64,000 nt of DNA, taken from positions 62,001-126,000 of the forward strand of contig WBMZ01009479.1 of assembly GCA_013400975.1 (NCBI GenBank), read 5' to 3'. Under the pieces are notes generated by a model that made no database searches, was not told the origin of the DNA, and saw only the letters and a list, made by a program, of their open reading frames with translations. Every line of letters starts with the position of its first letter. Within the stretch, counting starts at the first letter, position 1. Below, piece by piece: positions 13,166 through 24,589 of the stretch. The translations under genes were made by a program, and so were the position numbers. The DNA is from Atrichornis clamosus (taxonomy: Eukaryota > Chordata > Aves > Passeriformes > Menuridae).

Positions 13166-14075
13166 GCTCCATAGCTTCTGACTCACCCAGGTTATGACCA
13201 GATCCTTCACCTTTATGTTTCCAGAGAAGCCCACACCAGTGAAATCCTGGTCCCCAGGTCTGAGAGCTGGAAGGTTCTGTTGTGACAGGGGGAATATCTG
13301 CCCTGCCAATCTTTCCCGCCCCTGTCCTCCTATCTCTTTTTTGTTTTACCCTGAATAATACCTGTTTTAAATAGCACAGGTCAGTGTGTAACGTATCAAT
13401 AATGTGCCAAAAGTTCTTTTCTTGATAATGACACAAATTGCTTTTACTGAGCCTTAGACCTTGGTTGTCAAATCACAGCAAGGCTGTCTCCAACTTGTGA
13501 TTAATTTTAGCCACTATATTCCCACATTTTTGCTGCACTTACAAAATTTGTATGAAACCTTGTGTTGAAGAGAATAAATGGATTTATTGAGAGGATAAAG
13601 AAGAAAAAGTAATCTCCTTTAATTTATTTTTTCCCCTAAAGGCAAATTAGCAACCCAGGAGGCTTAGTTTCCCCATTGGAAGGAATTGTTTGTTATTTTT
13701 GCTTTATGTTCGTTTGTTCAAGTTCCCTGAGAACAACAGGTCCAGAAACCAGAGTTCATATTGCAACAGTGATGATGTGTTCTGCAGCTGGAAAAACCTG
13801 AGCGTCAGAGGTGTTAATCTGATCTATCAGTATTGGTGTCCCACACCTCAGCCCCGGTGCAGGAAATTAAAGAGTGAGATCTGCAAGGGAACTATTTCAT
13901 AATGCTTTAAACAAATGAACTCCTTAACATTTTATGATCTCTGGAAGATTGTTTTGTTGGGAGCAATGCTGTCTGCAGCGGGAAGCATTTGCTGGGAAAG
14001 CAGTGGCATGGCAGTCGTGGCAGCTACAGCCCAGAAAAACTGCACTGAGGACACTTACTTGAGCTTTATCATTAC
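13166..14075. other. Intergenic, nothing recognised
   Basis: The first 150 bp after the CR1 may be degraded repeat but I cannot place it. The rest shows no gene. The open frame at 13690-13902 has no recognisable product. Confidence 0.45.
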
Positions 14076-14090
14076 TGGGTAAATTACCCA
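14076..14090. repeat. Short perfect palindrome
   Basis: The sequence TGGGTAAATTACCCA is a 15-base inverted repeat with a single central base. It could be a dimeric transcription-factor site, or chance. Confidence 0.6.
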
Positions 14091-14499
14091 ATCTTTGTCA
14101 ATTTTCATTTGGGCTGAGTTTCACGGGAAGAACTCTCACAAATCTAGGACTGCAGCTTGCTTTATAAGGAGAAATCACTCTCTTCACCCAGCCTTCCTCC
14201 CAGATGTCACCAGGAGCATTTTGCTGATGCGGGCAGTTCATAAACCAAGTAACCTCCCACGTTTTCTCCCCTGCTTGGTTCAGAGGGTTTTGTGATGATA
14301 CCTGACCATTAAAGCTCTCTGCTGGTTTGTGCTATTTAGAATCTAGTCCCTTCTTTCTATACCATTTCCAGGAAATTTCAATTCACTTTCCTGCCCCTTT
14401 GCCATCCTCTGAACTGCAGAGGGGTGGAGGGAGGCATCCAGCCCTGAATCAGCAGGCTGCAGCTCTCTTCATGCCTGCAGAGAAATAAATGCAGCCTGT
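14091..14499. other. Intergenic, nothing recognised
   Basis: No repeat, gene or strong motif cluster is visible. Confidence 0.5.
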
Positions 14500-14705
14500 G
14501 CTCAGCGAGAGCTTCAGACTAACGCCTCCTGTTAATTTCCCAGTCCCCCCAAGAGGAAAAAAGGCATATAAAAAGGAAGCAGAAATTCCTCAAGGGTAAC
14601 GGTAATGTACCCTCTCCACAAATTACCAGCAGACCTTTACAGGAGCTTATCACCTATAAAAAGCTTCCGAGGAGTCATTACAGTCATTGAGCTGATGGGG
14701 GTTTA
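14500..14705. promoter_or_regulatory. Candidate conserved non-coding element
   Basis: This is a high-complexity, repeat-free block with TATA-like strings (catataaaaag near 14566, cctataaaaag near 14652) and 'ctgttaatttcc'. It directly precedes the GC-rich minisatellite. It could be a small promoter or enhancer. There is no conservation evidence. Confidence 0.2.
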
Positions 14706-14768
14706 TAACTTTTACTCACCATAAGGCCAGGCAGAGGTGGCCTGATGCAAAACAGCCTCGGCCACAGT

Positions 14769-14894
14769 GGGCACTCCTGGGGTAGTGGGCACTCCTGGGG
14801 TTGTGGGCACTCCTGAGGCAGCGGGAATCCCCGAGGCAGCGGGCACCCCTGGGGCAGTGGGCACCCCTGGGGCAGTGGGCACCCCTGGGGCAGT
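14769..14894. repeat. 18-bp GC-rich minisatellite, seven units
   Basis: Seven contiguous 18-bp units start at 14769, 14787, 14805, 14823, 14841, 14859 and 14877. The last three are identical (GGGCACCCCTGGGGCAGT) and the earlier four have diverged, which suggests recent duplication at the right end. Because the unit is a multiple of three, all frames read as a six-residue repeat (for example G-T-P-G-A-V), giving a false elastin-like protein. The plus strand fits the G3N1-7 quadruplex pattern from 14851 to 14897. Confidence 0.95.
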
Positions 14895-15159
14895 GGGACT
14901 GCCCAGCTGGAGAGGGATGGAGAGATGGAGCTGCAAACCCCCAGACATCCCTGCCTGGAGAGCTGTGAGGGACTCAGATGCTGCACATGGGAGTCTTTCC
15001 CCTCTGGAGCAGGAAAAGGCTGAAAGCTGCCATCAGCGAGGAGGAGCTCTGCCAGGGTTTTCACCCCGAAGATCCAGGGGGATTTGTCCTTCCTCACCAC
15101 ATCCCTGCTGCTCAGCTGTGTGTCTGCCATGGCGTTGGTGCCTGCCGGAGCAGACGGGG
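14895..15159. other. GC-richer flank, no gene supported
   Basis: Both strands have frames open across the minisatellite and this flank (192 codons minus, 132 plus). Neither has recognisable domains. The minus frame continues into the CR1 copy at the right, which argues against a real exon. Confidence 0.45.
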
Positions 15160-15496
15160 GTGTGATTAACAAGGGGGACCTTCTGGCTCTCCAGAGCTCC
15201 TGGCAGGAAGATGCAGCCAGGTGGGGTCGGTGTCTTCTCCCAGGTAACAAGTGATAGGACAAGAGGAAACGGCCTCAAGTTTCACCAGGCGAGATTTAGA
15301 TTGGATATGAGGGAAAAGATCTTCTCTGGAAGGGCTGTCGTGCACTGGCACAGGATGCCCAGGGCAGTGGTGGAGTCACCATCCCTGGAATTGCTCAAAA
15401 ATCATGTAGATGTGGCTCTTAGGGACATGGGTTATGGTTGCACTTGATGGTCTTAGAGATATTTTCCAACCTCAATGATTCCATGATTCTGTGATA
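15160..15496 (+). mobile_element. CR1 LINE fragment, different subfamily
   Basis: This is a sense-oriented CR1 3' end starting near 'gggggaccttctggctctcc' and running through 'gatgcagccaggtgggg', 'aacaagtgataggacaagag', 'gatttagattggatatgagg' and 'gcagtggtggagtcaccatc'. It ends at the terminal repeat 'tgattccatgattctgtgat' (15477-15496). The 'gtggtggagtcaccatccct' and 'ttagggacatggg' segments differ from the 'agaagctgtggctgcccc' type seen in the other copies, so this is another CR1 subfamily. The frame at 15211-15447 is the well-known spurious CR1-derived peptide (...[18 protein letters not shown]...). Confidence 0.93.
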
Positions 15497-18400
15497 AATG
15501 CTCCTGCCACCTTTCTGCCTGTGTGCTGCCAGACCTTCTCTGCCACATGGACATCACCCCCTCTAGCACCAGCCTCCTCCTCTGCTTTGCTTCACATGCA
15601 CTGTATGCAAAATTCCTCAGTTCAGTCCAGTTGTGGACAGGAGTCCTTTTATCTTTTGTTGGTTTCGTCTTTGAGAATTTGGATGTGAAAAAAGACATTT
15701 CTGGGAATGAGCTGATAATGTCTTCCCTTCTCTTTACTCTTTCTGTGGAGGAGAGAGATAAATTGATTATAAAAAAAAAAAGAACATTTCAGATAAACCA
15801 CAACAGATATGTCAGACATAGTTGACCCTCTGAGTGTATTGGATATTGCTGTTCTACTTGTTATACAATCAATCAAAATGAAACTAAAAAGTCTGATTGA
15901 ACACAAGCTCTATAACAGAATAGAGATTAAGTTTCTGTGCATGTTCTGCAAAGGAATTGCTGATACTTTCCTTGCTGTTAACTCCGTTTTATTTCAGTTC
16001 TGTACTGTAAAGTAGAAAAGCTCAGTTCAGTAATGTTCTATATAAAGAATATTTAAATTTGATAATATTCTTATCATTTGCCATCCAACACTAACTTTTT
16101 TTTTTTGTAACCAGAATTTTGCAGCTTCACTCTTTGTGTTCCTTTTTGGTTTTATTTGCTAGCAGGGAGCTATCACTGGTGTGAGAATATTACAAAATCA
16201 AATCACATGGAAAAATATAGTTCTTCCAGGACAGGTTAACAAACAACCCGTGATCCCACGTAGGTTTATCAGAGCTAATTTTTCTTCCGGTTGCAAAGAC
16301 TGAAGGAAATTCAAGTATTTTAAATAGAAAACAAATCTTCAAAGCATAGTACACACATAAAACCCTGAGCAAATGTTTACTGACTACAACACCTGGAACA
16401 ATTAAGATGGTGCAGTGGAGCAGGGCTTGATTTAAGAGGGGGAGCCTTGCAGATGTGTGCTGAGCACAACCCCTGTGTCCTCCGAAGCACAGAACAGCTC
16501 CAGCCTCCATCCCTCCCCTGCTCTCCTTGAACTAATCTTGTACTTACCAATAATTGGTGCTCTCCACTGAAGGGAATGGGATGGAAAAAGGTGGCGATTT
16601 AGCAGCTGTGTTTGCTGCACTTATTTTGACTCACTTTTACTCGGGTGTGTGTCGAAGATGGCTCAGACCTTTCACTGCCAGCAGAAAAGGGAATTGTGCA
16701 TTCCATTAAGGAAGGGTGTGGAAGTGGCAGTGTTTCATCCATTTTTCTGGCCAGATGAATTAGATGATTATTTATAAAACAGTTAATCCAATGAAAGGCT
16801 ATATATAAAATGAAGTCCTTATTCAAAATTATTTTTAGGTTCATGAGTCCAAAGGAAAGCTACAGTTTTCCCTGAGCTACTTTAACATTTTCCTTCTTTT
16901 TCTTAATACCTCTTCGGCCAACACAGAGGTGCCACAAGAAGGTTTTGTGAGGGCAATGGAGGACAGGACTGGAAGAAAACCCCTTTCAGTATATTCCCTA
17001 TGGGAACGCAGCACACACTGTCTTTCACAGGACCAGCTCCTTAAAATCCTTGCCACATGTCAGAAGGCCGCTGGCTGTGAAAATAAACCTCACCCACTGA
17101 TAATCCATAAAAGAGAGGAAATGAAGACATTGTGTTTACCCTAGAAACCCGAGCAATGCCAGGAGAGCAGAATGAGCTGTTCCCAAGACATGGTGTTTAT
17201 AACTTTGCGTGTGTCCCTTGAACCCCCCACGACTCACCCTTCTTCCCCTTCCTCGAGGCAGCCTGGACAAATCTGGGTGCTCTCAGTGTGGGCAGTCCAG
17301 GTTTTGGCAGAACATCACATAATTAAAGCAAATTTCACAACTGAAGAGCTTCATTTGAGGATTCCTTGCCTGTGTACGGTTCAGCTCTCTTTGGGATGGA
17401 GACCTTGCTTGGTGGATAAGTGATGAAGCTGCTCATGTCCAGCACCAAATCCCAGATGTATCAGAGAATTAGAGACAGAAAAAAAATCTTCCTGTTGGTT
17501 TTAGCAACAGTGCTACAAGCAAGGTGAGGGTGGGGAAAGGACTAAGTCTGACGAAATTATTCTGATTTTATAAATGGATTTCAAAATTCCAAACAGCTTC
17601 TCAAGGACTGATTTTTCTGTCAAGATGTTGGACAAGATTCAATAAATCATCATATTCATGGAAACCCTACAGTCAAACAAACCCTAATAAATATGCATAT
17701 ATACATATATGAAATAAAAAGTAATTTAAAAAATTTTTTTAATCTTATTGGTGGAAAGCAATCTTGTTGAAGAAACCATTTAAGACAGTAGTTTTTTTCC
17801 ATCCTGTGATTGGGAAAGGATACCACAGGTATTTTGCAGGCTTAACTTTGTATGCCGTGAATAATAACCTGTACAAAATCTGCACAAGATCAGATTAAAT
17901 TGAAGCCTTTTGGAAATTAAGTCTTCTTCCAGACTAGCATGTGCTTGGGATAATTAGCTGTAACTAAGATCCCAAAGACATTGGAAAGGCTAATTAAATA
18001 AAACTCAGCAAAATGTTATATATTTTTACAATATATTTAATATTTTTATATAGATATAGCTAAAATATATAGAAGGAAAAAAAGGCATGAGCTCTGTGAT
18101 AAAAACATTGTTCCAATTAAGCAATAAGTATTCATTACATTTACCTAACATTGTCAACACACTCGTTATTGAGAAATTTGGGTAAGAAATGTAGAGCGTT
18201 TGTGAATCTGTTATTTTTCTCACAGAGTATTCCCAGGAATAATTCCAGGCCCGTAAAATGTTTGCCTATAGGGTGTACCTGGCAACTTGAAATTCAAGAT
18301 GCACTGGTTAGCCTTGATTGGACATATCTGTCATATGCTATTGCTGATTCAGTGTCCTCTAACCAGGTCTAAAAAGCAAACTCCTCCTTTACAAAGGAAC

Positions 18401-19298
18401 TACGTGTTTTTGCCATGGAAGGGAAGTGGGAGTAGAAAATCAGGAAGCCAGAAGAGGGAACCCAGAGCTGGAGCTAACCCTGCTTGTGTTCAGGCGAATA
18501 TTCACATTCTTTTGGGTTGCTACTCAATTCTGTTCCACCACATTCCTCACAGAGGATTAGATTTCCTAGCTGATGACAGTATTTTTTCAGGGAAGTAATG
18601 TCTTCTATGTATCCTCTCTGGAAGCCTTGCTCGGTCTAAATATCGATTGGATTTTACTACCAGCCAAGGTCAGAAACCGAAGAGGTCCTTGCTACAGAAA
18701 GCTGTATATTAATCTCAATAGCAACTAAGTACCTAAACTGTTATTGGAATTTGATGATCAATTACACCTTTGAAATGTTTGTAGTATGACATTTGTTGGA
18801 CTTCCATATTTCGTGTTATACAGTCGCACCTGATAGTTCAATAACTGGAAAAATACCAGCAAAAGATCCCTTCAGTTCTTTGTGCAGGCAATATCTGTTT
18901 TATAATTCACATTTCTTGCTTTTATCCACATTAATAGGCATTGCACACCATTAGAAGGTTTTCTTGCTGCCTCCTTTGCACTACATCATTAGAGAATATA
19001 CTGCTGTTACACATATTTAGGCAGACAAACACAAAAAAACCTTCTTCCAGAAGAATATTTCTGAATTCCTCACCCTGCAGCCTTTACATTTGGAAATGCC
19101 ACCATTAAATTCGACTGCAGTGACTCAGTCTGTTCCACTGCCATTAAATGCTCTGCTATATCCTGTGGGAATGTGGAACCACACAGCATCACTTGGGAAT
19201 ATTTGCTCAACATGGCCACTGTGAGGAAGGGTCACTCTCAATTGTCACTTTTTTTTTTTCCTGTTCTGAGTTAAACAAGTTTTGTAGAAGTAAAATGA
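15497..19298. other. Intergenic, AT-rich, no gene
   Basis: No transposon or exon is recognised. The 17690-18080 stretch is very AT-rich and low in complexity. A 9-bp inverted repeat (AAGAATATT / AATATTCTT, 10-nt loop) lies at 16045-16072. Open frames of about 100 codons or less lack known motifs. Confidence 0.5.
16045..16072. repeat. 9-bp perfect inverted repeat
   Basis: Arms 16045-16053 and 16064-16072 pair perfectly around a 10-nt loop. It is entirely A/T apart from one pair, so chance formation is likely. Confidence 0.6.
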
Positions 19299-19456
19299 GA
19301 GAATCATAGAATGGTTTGGGTTGGAAGGGATCTTAAAGCCCATTCAGTTCCACCCCCTGCCATGGGCAGGGACACTTTCCACTATCCCAGGTTCTCCAAG
19401 CCCTGTCCAACCTGGCCTTGGACACTTCCAGGGATGAGGTGGCCACAGCTTCTCTC
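19299..19456 (-). mobile_element. CR1 LINE fragment, 3' end
   Basis: Antisense CR1 starting at the terminal repeat (agaatcatagaatgg) and continuing through 'gggttggaagggatcttaaa', 'ccctgccatgggcaggga' and 'ccaacctggccttggacac' to 'cacagcttctct'. It is short and 5'-truncated, and the terminal sequence is well preserved. A frame open at 19311-19499 is the CR1 shadow peptide. Confidence 0.93.
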
Positions 19457-20199
19457 TTCAAAGCCTATGCTTGTCATACCACCCTCCAAAAACTTTTAAA
19501 TATTTATCAGTCCATTTCCTTCCTCACTTGCTTCCCAAGATAAATTTAATTGAATTAAAATAATTTGCAGAAAAAGTTTCCACAAGTCAAATCAACTTTT
19601 GTACCTAAAAGTTACCATAGCACAAAACCAAGGCTGTCCCAAGTATTTATGCACGTTTAGAATAACAGCTCATGCCAGATCTGAAAACTTCACCAGAATG
19701 AAAGAACAGTTCTCAACACACTCTTAACTTTTCTCTGCCCAGTCTTTATTAAATGGCAATATAGGGAAAAAGACACAGAAGTCAGTATACCCTAGATAGC
19801 TTTAAAATTCATGCCTTGATTTAGCAGTGCCATTCACAAACATGGTCCTCACTTTCTGTGTGTTTTGGAGGGTGGGGTTGTTGGTTTAATTTTTTCTTTT
19901 TTACTTGTTTGTGGGTTTTTTAGGTATATTTTGTCTTTTGCTTTGTTTTGTATACTTGAACCAGTCTGGTATTTCTCTGTTTTAATTCCTAAGAAAGACA
20001 ACCATTCACCAATAATGAGAGTAATGCAGAAGCTTAAACATCACCTGCCGTGACATCATCAAAAAAAAATCAGCACCACTACGACTCCAAGGACCTTCCA
20101 ATTTTCAAGCACATAAAACGTGGTAAGTGAACTTCTGTCTCCTGAAATATGTGTTGCGTCCTCTGAATGAGCTGGAAAGAAAGCAGAAAGGATGGATTT
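19457..20199. other. Intergenic, nothing recognised
   Basis: AT-rich, with no repeat or gene I can support. Confidence 0.5.
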
Positions 20200-20565
20200 A
20201 TCAGGCATCAAGTTCAGCCATCCAGATGTTGCCAAGCTCGTTTTTGTTGCTGGCTGTGGGTAATTTTGAGATGGTTTGTAAATTTAATTGACCATGTGCG
20301 AAGTGTGCGCAGGCCGTGCACAATCAGCAGCACTGCCAAAATTAGCAGCTCTATTTCGTAGCTAAGCAGGCCTAATGTGCTTTATTGGAAGCAAAATACA
20401 CCCTGAGGCATTTTAAACACAGCAGTCAGGTAGAGCGAGGCTCACTGAAGTGAATATGTTTTAGTGGATCAGAAATGAAAGTGCTTTTGGGCTGTCAGTC
20501 ACACCGGTCAAACTTTGGGGAGAAGTTATCCGACTGAGTTACCTGTTGGTGGTAACTCAGTGCCT
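20200..20565. promoter_or_regulatory. Candidate conserved non-coding element with hairpin
   Basis: This is a repeat-free, high-complexity block with short homeodomain-type and TGTTT strings, 'aaatttaattgacc' near 20280 and 'gctaagcaggcctaatgtgc' near 20360. It ends in a perfect stem-loop (20533-20561). The character matches enhancer-type non-coding elements, but no alignment is available. Confidence 0.27.
20533..20561. repeat. 11-bp perfect hairpin
   Basis: ACTGAGTTACC (20533-20543) and GGTAACTCAGT (20551-20561) are exact reverse complements around a 7-nt loop, TGTTGGT. The stem is mixed in composition, so it is less likely to be chance than the AT-only hairpins nearby. Confidence 0.85.
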
Positions 20566-20618
20566 CAGGAGATGGAAAAGGAGAACCTTGGGATCTTTGC
20601 TGTTGGTGGGCAGGTACT

Positions 20619-20643
20619 TATGTTAGGTAAGTATGTTAGGTAA
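20619..20643. repeat. 12-bp direct repeat
   Basis: TATGTTAGGTAA occurs at 20619-20630 and again at 20632-20643, separated by one G. It looks like a recent slippage duplication. Confidence 0.9.
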
Positions 20644-22339
20644 TGGTATAAATCAAGGCCCAGAACCTCCTGCCAGTGGCTTCTTTCAGATTTGGTGGGT
20701 GTTGTAACTTACGTGGCTCGTTAAATGATGTTATACAGCACTACAGTTCACATCTGACATTTAGAGGATCTCGAGTCTTATAATTAAATCACTTTAATCC
20801 ATAGGTATTTTTGGAGGATTCCTTAAATATAGACAGCAGTTTGAAGAGGAAGTGAAAAAACTCTGGGATTTTAGACATTTCTAATTCATTCTTAGCTCTA
20901 CTCACAATGTGGAGAGGTGCAAAAATGGGGGCTTTCTGCTGGCAAAAAATTTGGGAGCTGTGCATTGCAAAGTCTAGATAAAACCCAAAATGGCAGTCTT
21001 TCAAAAATGATGTCTGTTATTATTATATAATCCTTCTGGCTGATGCAATGCAGATCTTTCCTCATCTTCTCTTGTGCTAGTTTAGCTTGGGATATTTGAT
21101 CTTTTTTTTTTATATTTACCATTTTTCTGTAAACTCCTATTCCAAAGATTTATGTCAGAGAGGCAATTTTCTTCCCAACAAGAGACTTATCTTTTTAGTC
21201 ACAAAAACAGGTCCCCAGAATATAGCTTATTGCAGCAGCACAGAAGAATAAGTCAAGAGTTATCACCAAGTATAGCCAATTCAAAAGAAAAAAATTTTTT
21301 TTCGTCGTGAATTATTTTTCAGCTCCAAATCCAGTTTCTGAGTTACGGTTATGAGACTCCCAGCTCTAGGCTCAGTTCTAACTAAAAATTTCAAGAAATT
21401 ATAGAACTATTGTGTTGAAAACCCTTGCAGAAATTAAAGGAAAACATACAGCTGTTGAACTGATGCCTTGGAAATGCACCTTGTAGCCCTCATAAAACGG
21501 GTCTCACATGAAATGTTAGCTCAGACTCACACAAATACTCAAATCACTCTTTGTTTGTTGCTGACCTGTATCTTTTAAGCTTAACCCACACTTGCAAAAG
21601 CCCCAAGGAGTTGTATTTGGAGTCTGGTTGTTCATGTACCTTTCTACCCTAACTCAACAGAAACAATCTTCAAATATGAGTGACTGCCCCACTTTTTTTT
21701 TTTCAGTAAATAGAGATTTTTGTGCAATAAAAAATGATAACTTTGTTTCACAAGGCTTAGAAGGTTGGCGGGTGGGTTTCTTCCTCCCTCTGGCTTGCTG
21801 GTGTTGAAAGGCTTTGGGTGCTGCTGGAGAGCACTTTGAACAGCCAGGTATGGATTTTGCTAAGTGTTTTTGTGACCAGGTAAAAAGATTTACATAACTG
21901 CGGTAATGTTTCATCATCAATAACCAGAACTGTTGTTAGGTAATTTCAAGCCAAAATCATGGCTCTGAATAGCCCCAGTCACTGATGGACTTAGAAAAGG
22001 AAACTTGAATCCATCTTTGTTTTCTACTAGGGAGGAAAGGGCACGGCTCCCAGGCACCAGTGGAAGGCAGGGAGATCCCACAGGGATCCTGCTGGGCACT
22101 GTGCCCCTCAGCAGTGCCTGTGGCAGGTGTTGAGCACAGAGAGCACTGCCAAGGGCTTGGGGAAGCACGGGTAACTCTACCCCTGCCCTGGTGTGAGGTG
22201 TAGCAGCGAGAACAGGAGTGCCAGCTTGTACCTCCGCTGCCATGCAACCTTGGAAAGTAATGGAAAAGAGAAGGTGTCCACGCAGGATTGAGGATATTGA
22301 TTGACAGAGCTGATGGGAAAAATGCCATAGGTGTCACAT
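20644..22339. other. Intergenic, no supported gene
   Basis: The patch at 21960-22260 is GC-richer with minus-strand open frames (up to 130 codons) but nothing recognisable. No transposon is identified. Confidence 0.5.
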
Positions 22340-22500
22340 ATGTGAGCAAGACACTGAAAATATGAATAAAACTATCAATTTGCGAGGAGAGCCCCCTGTA
22401 GACTGAGGGATGTCATCAGACGCCAAGTCAAATAATTAAATCCCCAAATTAAACCTCGGTAGTTTATTTATGGAGCGCCTACAATGCTTTGCTCGTTGTT
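22340..22500. promoter_or_regulatory. Candidate conserved non-coding element
   Basis: A compact high-complexity block with 'caaataattaaatcc', 'aaattaaacc' and 'tagtttatttatgg' strings, plus CpG-containing words (tttgcgagg, agacgcca, ggagcgcc) that are unusual in surrounding DNA. Retained CpGs in AT-rich desert often mark constrained elements. This is inference. Confidence 0.25.
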
Positions 22501-22752
22501 TTGAGCAGACAGTACAATCTTCATTCTGCATTTGCAGCCTGTGGGGAAAGTTCTTCGGGATTTCAACAGAAAACACCTCTTCATGTGCCTAAGGCAGCAC
22601 CATGGCATCGAGGGGCCTTCAAGGGGAGTTCATTTGTATCTAGAGAGCCAGCAGAAGATCTCTGTGTCATTCAAACCCAAATGAAGTCTTATTTTAAGCA
22701 CTTTAACATGAGTGATACAAAGGCCTCTTCTTGGTCTTTCTGCTTGAGAGTG
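22501..22752. other. Intergenic
   Basis: The open frame starting at 22489 runs into the microsatellite and is not supported as coding. Confidence 0.45.
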
Positions 22753-22796
22753 ATTATTATTATTATTATTATTGTTGTTGTTGTTGTTGTTGTTGT
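22753..22796. repeat. Compound (ATT)n(GTT)n microsatellite
   Basis: Seven perfect ATT units (22753-22773) pass directly into about eight GTT units (22774-22796). The switch is clean, as if a T-to-G... change in one unit was later amplified. Confidence 0.95.
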
Positions 22797-24048
22797 CATT
22801 AAAGTCTACTTTAGAAAAGCTAAATCAAGCAAACCAGGCAGGTAATACTAAGGTAATGAGAAATGGAAAGCCCTAATAGTCTGAAGAATTACATAGGAAT
22901 GGCTCTATAAACCCTCAATCTGCACTTCCAGAGGATACGCTGGATGACCCGTGGTCCTCCCTGACCCCACCACCAGCAGCTTCATGAAATAATTTTTCTT
23001 TCATAAATTTTTTATGTATTGGGCGTTAATCAGGCACATGTTTATCTGTTTTTTTTCTTTATCTAATACAGTATATTTATTAAATTTTCTCTGTCTCTTA
23101 CGAGTGTTTCTTGAGTCAAAAGTGCCAACATCCTGCAGATGAGATGGCATTGCAGCATTTTCCACACTTCACTGATAAAGTCATCTGCTTTTCTAAGTTT
23201 GATGTATAAATGTGCATCAACAAGGACATGTTTCCTCCTCTGAGTTCTTTCTCCTGACTCAAAAATGAACTATTGTGAACTATTACTGATTCTTTTACAC
23301 GTGTATTTTTGCCTTTTGTACTGATAAAATACATCCAGAAACACCGTGCTCCTCAATTTTGAGACTATAGGGGATTTTTCTGCCTTAAAATATGTCCTCA
23401 CGGATTTTTGGTATGTTGTCAGTGTGAATCCAACATAAAGAATATCCAAAAGTGATTCTGAGTTTAAGGGTGGAAGGAAACTTTGTGAAGTCAATGGCAT
23501 CCTCATGAGCTGAGTACTAGATATTCCCTTTAACCACCCCTCAGTTTTGGTGTCTGTCTGAACTCAAGACTGGGACTAATTATCTCTCTCTTCCCCCCTT
23601 TTTACCCTCTCCCTTCTATTTTTATTAATAATCTGAAAGTTGTGTTGTGGAGAAAAGGACAGCTGATGTTCACAGTTGATCAAAAACTGGGCTACTTCTG
23701 TATATAAGATCAAATCTTGTTTATTTGATAGACACAGATTCTCATATGTGTGTGTATTCGTTTTTTTGTGGACAACCTCTCTGAATAGCAAAAAGCTGCT
23801 GCAAACAGCCATGTCTTCATGGGCAGAGGTGAAATTATGCACAGGAATAAAGCAGGACCTTCTGAACAAAATTTGGGGTTTGAATGGTTGTGTCCATTGC
23901 TTCATTGAAGCAGTGGATGGTTGTTCTTCAGTGGAGAGGGGAGAGAGAACAGCAGAACCCAGGCCTGTCTTGAATTTTAGAAACACCGGGCAAAGTTTTG
24001 ATGTCTCCTTTTTTAAGATCTCACTGCAGACATTCCGGTTTAGGAATG
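22797..24048. other. Intergenic, no supported gene
   Basis: The overlapping open frames at 23576-24085 (minus) and 23676-24257 (plus) run into the CR1 copy and show no domain. No other repeat is seen. Confidence 0.5.
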
Positions 24049-24161
24049 TCTGTGAGGTTGTCCAGAGAAGCTGTGGCTGCCCCATCCCTGGCAGTGTCCA
24101 AGGCCAGGTTGGACGGGGCTTGGAGCAACCTGGGAGAGTGGAAGGTGTCCCTGCCCATGGG
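24049..24161 (+). mobile_element. CR1 LINE fragment, lacking terminal repeat
   Basis: Sense CR1 from 'tctgtgagg' through 'agagaagctgtggctgcccc', 'aaggccaggttggacggggc' and 'ggtgtccctgcccatggg'. About 20 bp expected between 'gtgagg' and 'ttgtccagag' is missing. The usual final segment and terminal repeat are also absent, so both internal and terminal decay have occurred. Confidence 0.92.
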
Positions 24162-24589
24162 ACAGAGTGTGCAGTAAGGTTTGCTAAAAGCAGTGCTTTC
24201 CTTCCATCTCTTAACCCTCACCTCACTTTTAGTTCTCAATCTGTAAGAATAAAATAAATGTGATGCAACCCACATCAACAGGCCTAGAAATTCAAAGGCA
24301 TTTTTAGCAATGGCAAAAAAAAAAAATTGAATAACTTCAGGTGATGCTTATGGTTCCTAAAAATGCAAGTATCAACTGGTAAGTTTTCTGAAAATTGAAT
24401 ATAAAATCATAGAAAAATGCTTTATTTGATTCTCTGTTTATGGGAAATTCATTTTATTTGACTTTTTTATTTGTAATATCAACTATATTGCAGAGCAGAG
24501 TTTCTAGGTGCTCCCTTATGGTACCATTCTTCTAAATTATTAATGCCGTACTGTTGATATATTGTCAGCCTTGTACATACATTCTATGA
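24162..24589. other. Intergenic, nothing recognised
   Basis: AT-rich with an A-run near 24317. No gene or repeat is recognised. Confidence 0.5.

Noticed and set aside
14767..15165. Elastin-like plus-strand peptide (GTPGAV repeats)
   Set aside because: An 18-bp repeat gives a six-residue repeat in any open frame; no signal peptide or exon context.
14684..15262. 192-codon minus frame with a Pro-rich hexapeptide repeat
   Set aside because: The repeat is the 18-bp minisatellite read in frame, and the frame also enters a CR1 copy.
15211..15447. 78-codon protein
   Set aside because: Derived from CR1 3' sequence; a known type of false prediction in birds.
23676..24257. 193-codon plus frame
   Set aside because: Its C-terminal part is translated CR1, and the rest has no domain.
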